17,664 nt of DNA from Porticoccaceae bacterium (lineage in GTDB: Bacteria > Pseudomonadota > Gammaproteobacteria > Pseudomonadales > Porticoccaceae). Under the pieces are notes generated by a model. It ran no database searches. It was given only the letters and a program-made list of their open reading frames with translations, and had not been told where the DNA came from. The position numbers were made by a program, and so were the translations under genes. Shown piece by piece: positions 14,643 through 17,664 of this stretch; the first letter of the stretch is position 1, and every line of letters starts with the position of its first letter. The DNA lies in NCBI GenBank assembly GCA_002710745.1, contig PALW01000019.1, positions 16,262 through 33,925 of the forward strand, in the 5' to 3' direction.

Positions 14643-16937
14643 ATGGAAAAACTTTCAAGGATAAAAATAAATCGGTTACAGGTGACTGGCTTAAGCGCCT
14701 TTCTTGCGCTTGGGTTTGGAGCATCATCTGCCATTGCCCAAAGCGGCGAAGCGATTGATGAAATCACTGTAACGGCAACAAAAAGGGAAGAGCGCTTGCG
14801 TGACGTTCCAATGTCCATTTCTGTTTTAGGAGAAAGCACCATCGAATCGAAAGGGCTTTTTGATATGGGGTCGATCGCCAGTGCTGTTCCAGGGCTCACG
14901 TATGCCGAGGCGTCAAGTAACTTAAATCCAACCTTTGTCATGAGAGGTATTGCAGTTGGCCAAAACTTGGAGGGTCTCCAAAAGCCTGTCGCGGTATATC
15001 TGGACGAAATGCCTATGCAGGACGGAAAGAGTACGGTCAATATGTCCTTTGGCTTATGGGATGTAGAGAGAGTTGAGGTTCTAAAAGGTCCTCAGGGGAC
15101 ACTTTTCGGCGCTGGAACACTATCCGGAGCCATAAGGATCATCTCCAATAAACCTGACCCTAGTGGTGTTGATTATAAATTCTCAAGTGATATTGGAACG
15201 ACTAGCGGTGAAATGAGGCGGCGATATAATGCGATGTACAATGTCCCGTTGAGTAATTCCATGGCCTTTAGGATGTCCGCCTCGATCGCTGACGAAGCAG
15301 GTTGGGTTGCTAATACAGGTATTGGAATGGACCCTTCAAATAATTATGAGTCTGTCGCACTCAAGGCAGCGATCGGTTGGGAAGTTAACGATCGCCTCAC
15401 TGCGGATTTCACATATATGTATCAGGATAATTTATCTGACGACGGTGGGACTGTTAATCCAAATTTGGAGGGTCAAACTAGAAGTAACTTCAAGGCGGAA
15501 ATGGTTGAGGCAAAACTAAACAGGTTCAATTTGACTCTAAATTATGATTTAGATTTCGCTACCATTACTTCATCAAGCAACTTCTCTGAAACGGATCCCT
15601 GGCAAGAGACCGACCTGAGCGCTATTTTTGGTGGGGCATTCCCGATGGGTATTGTTAGAGAGGACAAGAGTGAGGCTTTCGTGCAGGAGGTACGAATGGT
15701 TTCAACAACAGACTCCGATCTTGATTGGGTTATAGGTGCGTTCCATATGGATAGAGAGGTTGTTGAGAATCAGGTCATCCATACAAGTGATGCATTTGTT
15801 GACTCTAAAGGTGGCAGTATTGGCGGTGTGAGTAACGACTATATGAACACGAACAATGCCTTTATTTATGGAAGCCCTGTGACTGACAATCTAACGGAAA
15901 CAGCATTCTTTGCCGAAGTAGGTTACCAAGTTACTGACTCCTTGAAAGCGATAGTTGGTTTTAGAACGTCCGAGGTAGAGATTAAAAATATGAGGACGGC
16001 AGGTGGATCTAGTAGTCTCGGCTCTTTCCTTGGACCCGTGGTCTTCATGGGGGGAGACTCGTTTACTCCAGTGCCTTATAACTACGGTGAGTATGCCCCG
16101 GGTAAGGTAAAGCCCAATACGATGAAATTTAGTTTGGCCTGGCAGGCAAGTGATAATGTCAACTACTATGCTACTGCGTCAGAGGGTTTCAGAGCTAATG
16201 ATGTCAATCGGGCCGCTTTTGTTAATGATGGTGTAAGTACGGTTGATCCGACTGACACGGTAATTCCCAAACTTTCGAAGCCAGATACACTATGGAACTA
16301 TGAGGCTGGTATGAAAGGGCAGTGGGATACCATCAGTGCCAACGTGGCTGTGTACAAAATGGTTTGGGAAGATATCCAACTCTTTGCTCAGCGCCTTAGT
16401 GATCCACAGACATTCTTCACAAACGCTGGTGAGGCTGAGTCGACTGGTGTGGAGCTTGATATAATCGGACGACCAAGCGAAAGCTTTGAGTATGGGCTTA
16501 GCATTGCCTCGCAAGATGCGGAGATTACGTCCATTTCTGAAATCGAGTCTACTATGGTTGGAGCTGTCGTTGGTAGCCCATTGAGTTCTCCTGATCTGCA
16601 AGTTTCTGGGCATGTTCAGAACACAACTCCACTCTCGGGAGGCAATGAGATGTTTTGGCGAGTGGACCTATCCTATGTCGATAGTATGACAAATGGATTC
16701 CCATTCACTCCAGGACAAGCCGGCGTGTCATCGGCAAACTTTGGTTACACAGACGAAGTGACAAAGGTTGATCTAAGCCTGGGATATGTTACAGATAAGT
16801 GGTCGGCAGTGTTGTATGCTGAAAATGCGTTTGATGATGATGGTTATACCTTTATCATGCCTCAGACATTCTTTGATGATCGTCATATGACATTGAGACC
16901 TAGAACAGTCGGTATAAGATTCACACTAAATAAGTAA
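14643..16937 (+). CDS. TonB-dependent outer-membrane receptor
   Basis: Predicted 764-residue outer-membrane beta-barrel transporter. The ATG at 14643 is chosen over upstream alternatives because GAGGGG (14631-14636) precedes it and it begins a signal peptide (LSAFLALGFGASSAIAQ, cleavage near residue 33). The TonB box DEITVTATKREERLRDVPMS follows at about 39-58. The plug domain runs to about 165 with MRGIAVGQN, VYLDEMPMQ and the conserved VERVEVLKGPQGTLFGAGTLSGAIR segment. The remainder is alternating-strand barrel ending RPRTVGIRFTLNK, with a terminal Lys rather than the usual aromatic. Such receptors import siderophores, vitamins, glycans or hydrophobic organics. This form (no siderophore-type signature that I can see, located with catabolic genes) suggests uptake of the organic substrate of the cluster. 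It is separated from the HHDH by 211 bases, in which I see no convincing promoter or terminator, and is closed by the terminator at 16952. Confidence 0.93.
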   Translation: MEKLSRIKINRLQVTGLSAFLALGFGASSAIAQSGEAIDEITVTATKREERLRDVPMSISVLGESTIESKGLFDMGSIASAVPGLTYAEASSNLNPTFVMRGIAVGQNLEGLQKPVAVYLDEMPMQDGKSTVNMSFGLWDVERVEVLKGPQGTLFGAGTLSGAIRIISNKPDPSGVDYKFSSDIGTTSGEMRRRYNAMYNVPLSNSMAFRMSASIADEAGWVANTGIGMDPSNNYESVALKAAIGWEVNDRLTADFTYMYQDNLSDDGGTVNPNLEGQTRSNFKAEMVEAKLNRFNLTLNYDLDFATITSSSNFSETDPWQETDLSAIFGGAFPMGIVREDKSEAFVQEVRMVSTTDSDLDWVIGAFHMDREVVENQVIHTSDAFVDSKGGSIGGVSNDYMNTNNAFIYGSPVTDNLTETAFFAEVGYQVTDSLKAIVGFRTSEVEIKNMRTAGGSSSLGSFLGPVVFMGGDSFTPVPYNYGEYAPGKVKPNTMKFSLAWQASDNVNYYATASEGFRANDVNRAAFVNDGVSTVDPTDTVIPKLSKPDTLWNYEAGMKGQWDTISANVAVYKMVWEDIQLFAQRLSDPQTFFTNAGEAESTGVELDIIGRPSESFEYGLSIASQDAEITSISEIESTMVGAVVGSPLSSPDLQVSGHVQNTTPLSGGNEMFWRVDLSYVDSMTNGFPFTPGQAGVSSANFGYTDEVTKVDLSLGYVTDKWSAVLYAENAFDDDGYTFIMPQTFFDDRHMTLRPRTVGIRFTLNK

Positions 16938-16951
16938 TTAAATAAAGCTTA

Positions 16952-16984
16952 AAACGCCATCCGTTTAGGGTGGCGTTTTTTTAT
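16952..16984 (+). terminator. Rho-independent terminator after the TonB receptor
   Basis: ACGCCATCC (16955-16963), loop GTTTA, and GGGTGGCGT (16969-16977) form a nine-pair stem with one G-U pair, directly followed by a run of T to 16982. It begins 15 bases after the TonB receptor stop codon. It separates the dehalogenase/TonB block from the LysR-type gene, which must have its own promoter in 16985-17131. Confidence 0.92.
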
Positions 16985-17131
16985 ACCTGTAGATATAAAA
17001 ATGCCGTTTCTTGATCTTAGGGTGATATTTAGTCATTATTCTTAAATACATTTATAAATATTTTGAGTTACAACGAACTTCAACAAGCTTGTTTTTAGTT
17101 TGGACAACCTTTGAGGTGGGCCGCCCATAGC

Positions 17132-17664
17132 ATGGATATCAGACAACTAAGACACTTTGTAGCTCTAGTGGAAACGGGAACAGCTCATGCTGCAGCAGAT
17201 GACCAACATATCTCACAACCTGGTCTGAGCAGCAGTATTAAACGATTAGAGAATCAGTTGGGCGTCTCTCTATTTGTGCGAAGGGGGCGAGGTCTTGTCC
17301 TGAATGCCAAAGGCAAAGACTTTTATCCTCATGCTAAGCGTACACTGGAGTATTTGCGCCTCGCTCAGGCAGAGTTAAAGGCTAGCAATGCTATCATCCG
17401 AATTGGAATGGGTGATATACGCTCGGGCGACTTCATTGGAGAGTTGACTGCCAAGGTTAACGAAAATTATCCGACCGTCTCTCTCGAGTTTTGTGAATCC
17501 CACTACGAGGACATTTTCAGCGACTTGGAGGATGGGATTGTTGATATAGCATTTGTTTCTATGCCTTATAACGGAGCAGTACCTCAATCATTAATCTCTC
17601 AAGTAATGACTCGTAGCAATTTTAGTACTTTTTGTGCCATCGATCATCCCCTAGGAAAGCTAAA
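17132..17664 (+). CDS. LysR-type transcriptional regulator, N-terminal part, cut by window edge
   Basis: The frame is open from the ATG at 17132 to the right edge (177 complete codons). The N-terminus MDIRQLRHFVALVETGTAHA opens the classical LysR winged helix-turn-helix: ISQPGLSSSIKRLENQLGV (about 27-45) is the recognition helix region, and SLFVRRGRGLVLNAKG completes the wing. A linker helix follows to about 90, then the start of the effector-binding periplasmic-binding-protein-like domain (IRIGMGDIRSG, NYPTVSLEF, LEDGIVDIAFVS). GAGGTGGG at about 17113-17120 is the probable ribosome site. It follows the TonB receptor terminator, so it is separately transcribed. It is a candidate activator of the dehalogenase block; the shared inverted-repeat sites at 5922-5953 and 11687-11730 are possible targets, but no such site is seen in its own upstream region. 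Confidence 0.92.
   Translation, partial: MDIRQLRHFVALVETGTAHAAADDQHISQPGLSSSIKRLENQLGVSLFVRRGRGLVLNAKGKDFYPHAKRTLEYLRLAQAELKASNAIIRIGMGDIRSGDFIGELTAKVNENYPTVSLEFCESHYEDIFSDLEDGIVDIAFVSMPYNGAVPQSLISQVMTRSNFSTFCAIDHPLGKL

Noticed and set aside
16290..16613. Minus-strand 107-residue ORF inside the TonB receptor
   Set aside because: It lies wholly within a clear beta-barrel coding frame and has no family resemblance; a shadow frame.
17099..17110. TTTGGACAAC upstream of the LysR gene, also present near 11660, as a shared operator
   Set aside because: A single ten-base match without symmetry, and the 11660 copy abuts the transposase scrap; likely chance.

Overview
The window looks like chromosomal DNA of a free-living, probably marine, gammaproteobacterium. 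This is an inference from several things: a glmS gene whose C-terminus matches the enterobacterial/gammaproteobacterial form (ending ...NLAKSVTVE), a TonB-dependent receptor, Spinster-like MFS transporter and DUF3604/DUF1330 gene complement typical of marine heterotrophs, and AT-leaning DNA with compact operons. No rRNA, tRNA, CRISPR array or complete insertion sequence was seen.

Layout. (1) 1-1109 is the 3' part of glmS, cut by the left window edge. (2) 1326-4029 holds a plus-strand acyl-CoA oxidation remnant: a DmdC-type acyl-CoA dehydrogenase, a nitroreductase-family flavoprotein, and a thiolase that is broken after about 16-18 codons despite a perfect Shine-Dalgarno. (3) 4059-5801 (minus strand) is a DUF1330 protein plus MFS transporter operon. 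It is divergent from (4) 6048-9496 (plus), an operon of a secreted HSL-family esterase, a hot-dog thioesterase, a membrane-anchored parvulin-like PPIase and a HupE/UreJ-like membrane protein. (5) 9515-11485 (minus) is a large DUF3604 lipoprotein. It is followed by a degraded mariner-like (IS630/Tc1/mariner) transposase scrap at about 11520-11657. (6) 11783-16937 (plus) is the most interesting block: an HLD-I-type haloalkane dehalogenase homologue lacking the usual catalytic acid, a classical SDR, a small SDR-fold protein with both diagnostic signatures of a halohydrin dehalogenase (HHDH), and a TonB-dependent receptor with a clear rho-independent terminator. (7) 17132 to the right edge is the N-terminal part of a LysR-type regulator.

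How the parts could work together (inference). The TonB receptor would import a substrate. The HLD-like hydrolase, the SDR and the HHDH would act on halogenated aliphatic or halohydrin intermediates, with the HHDH yielding an epoxide plus halide. The LysR regulator is a candidate controller. The promoter region of the dehalogenase block and the divergent promoter region of the DUF1330-MFS / esterase operons share the unusual inverted-repeat half-site TCAATAGAT, which suggests that one regulator may control both blocks. Substrate identity cannot be read from sequence. The truncated thiolase and transposase scrap indicate past rearrangement around the boundaries of these modules.
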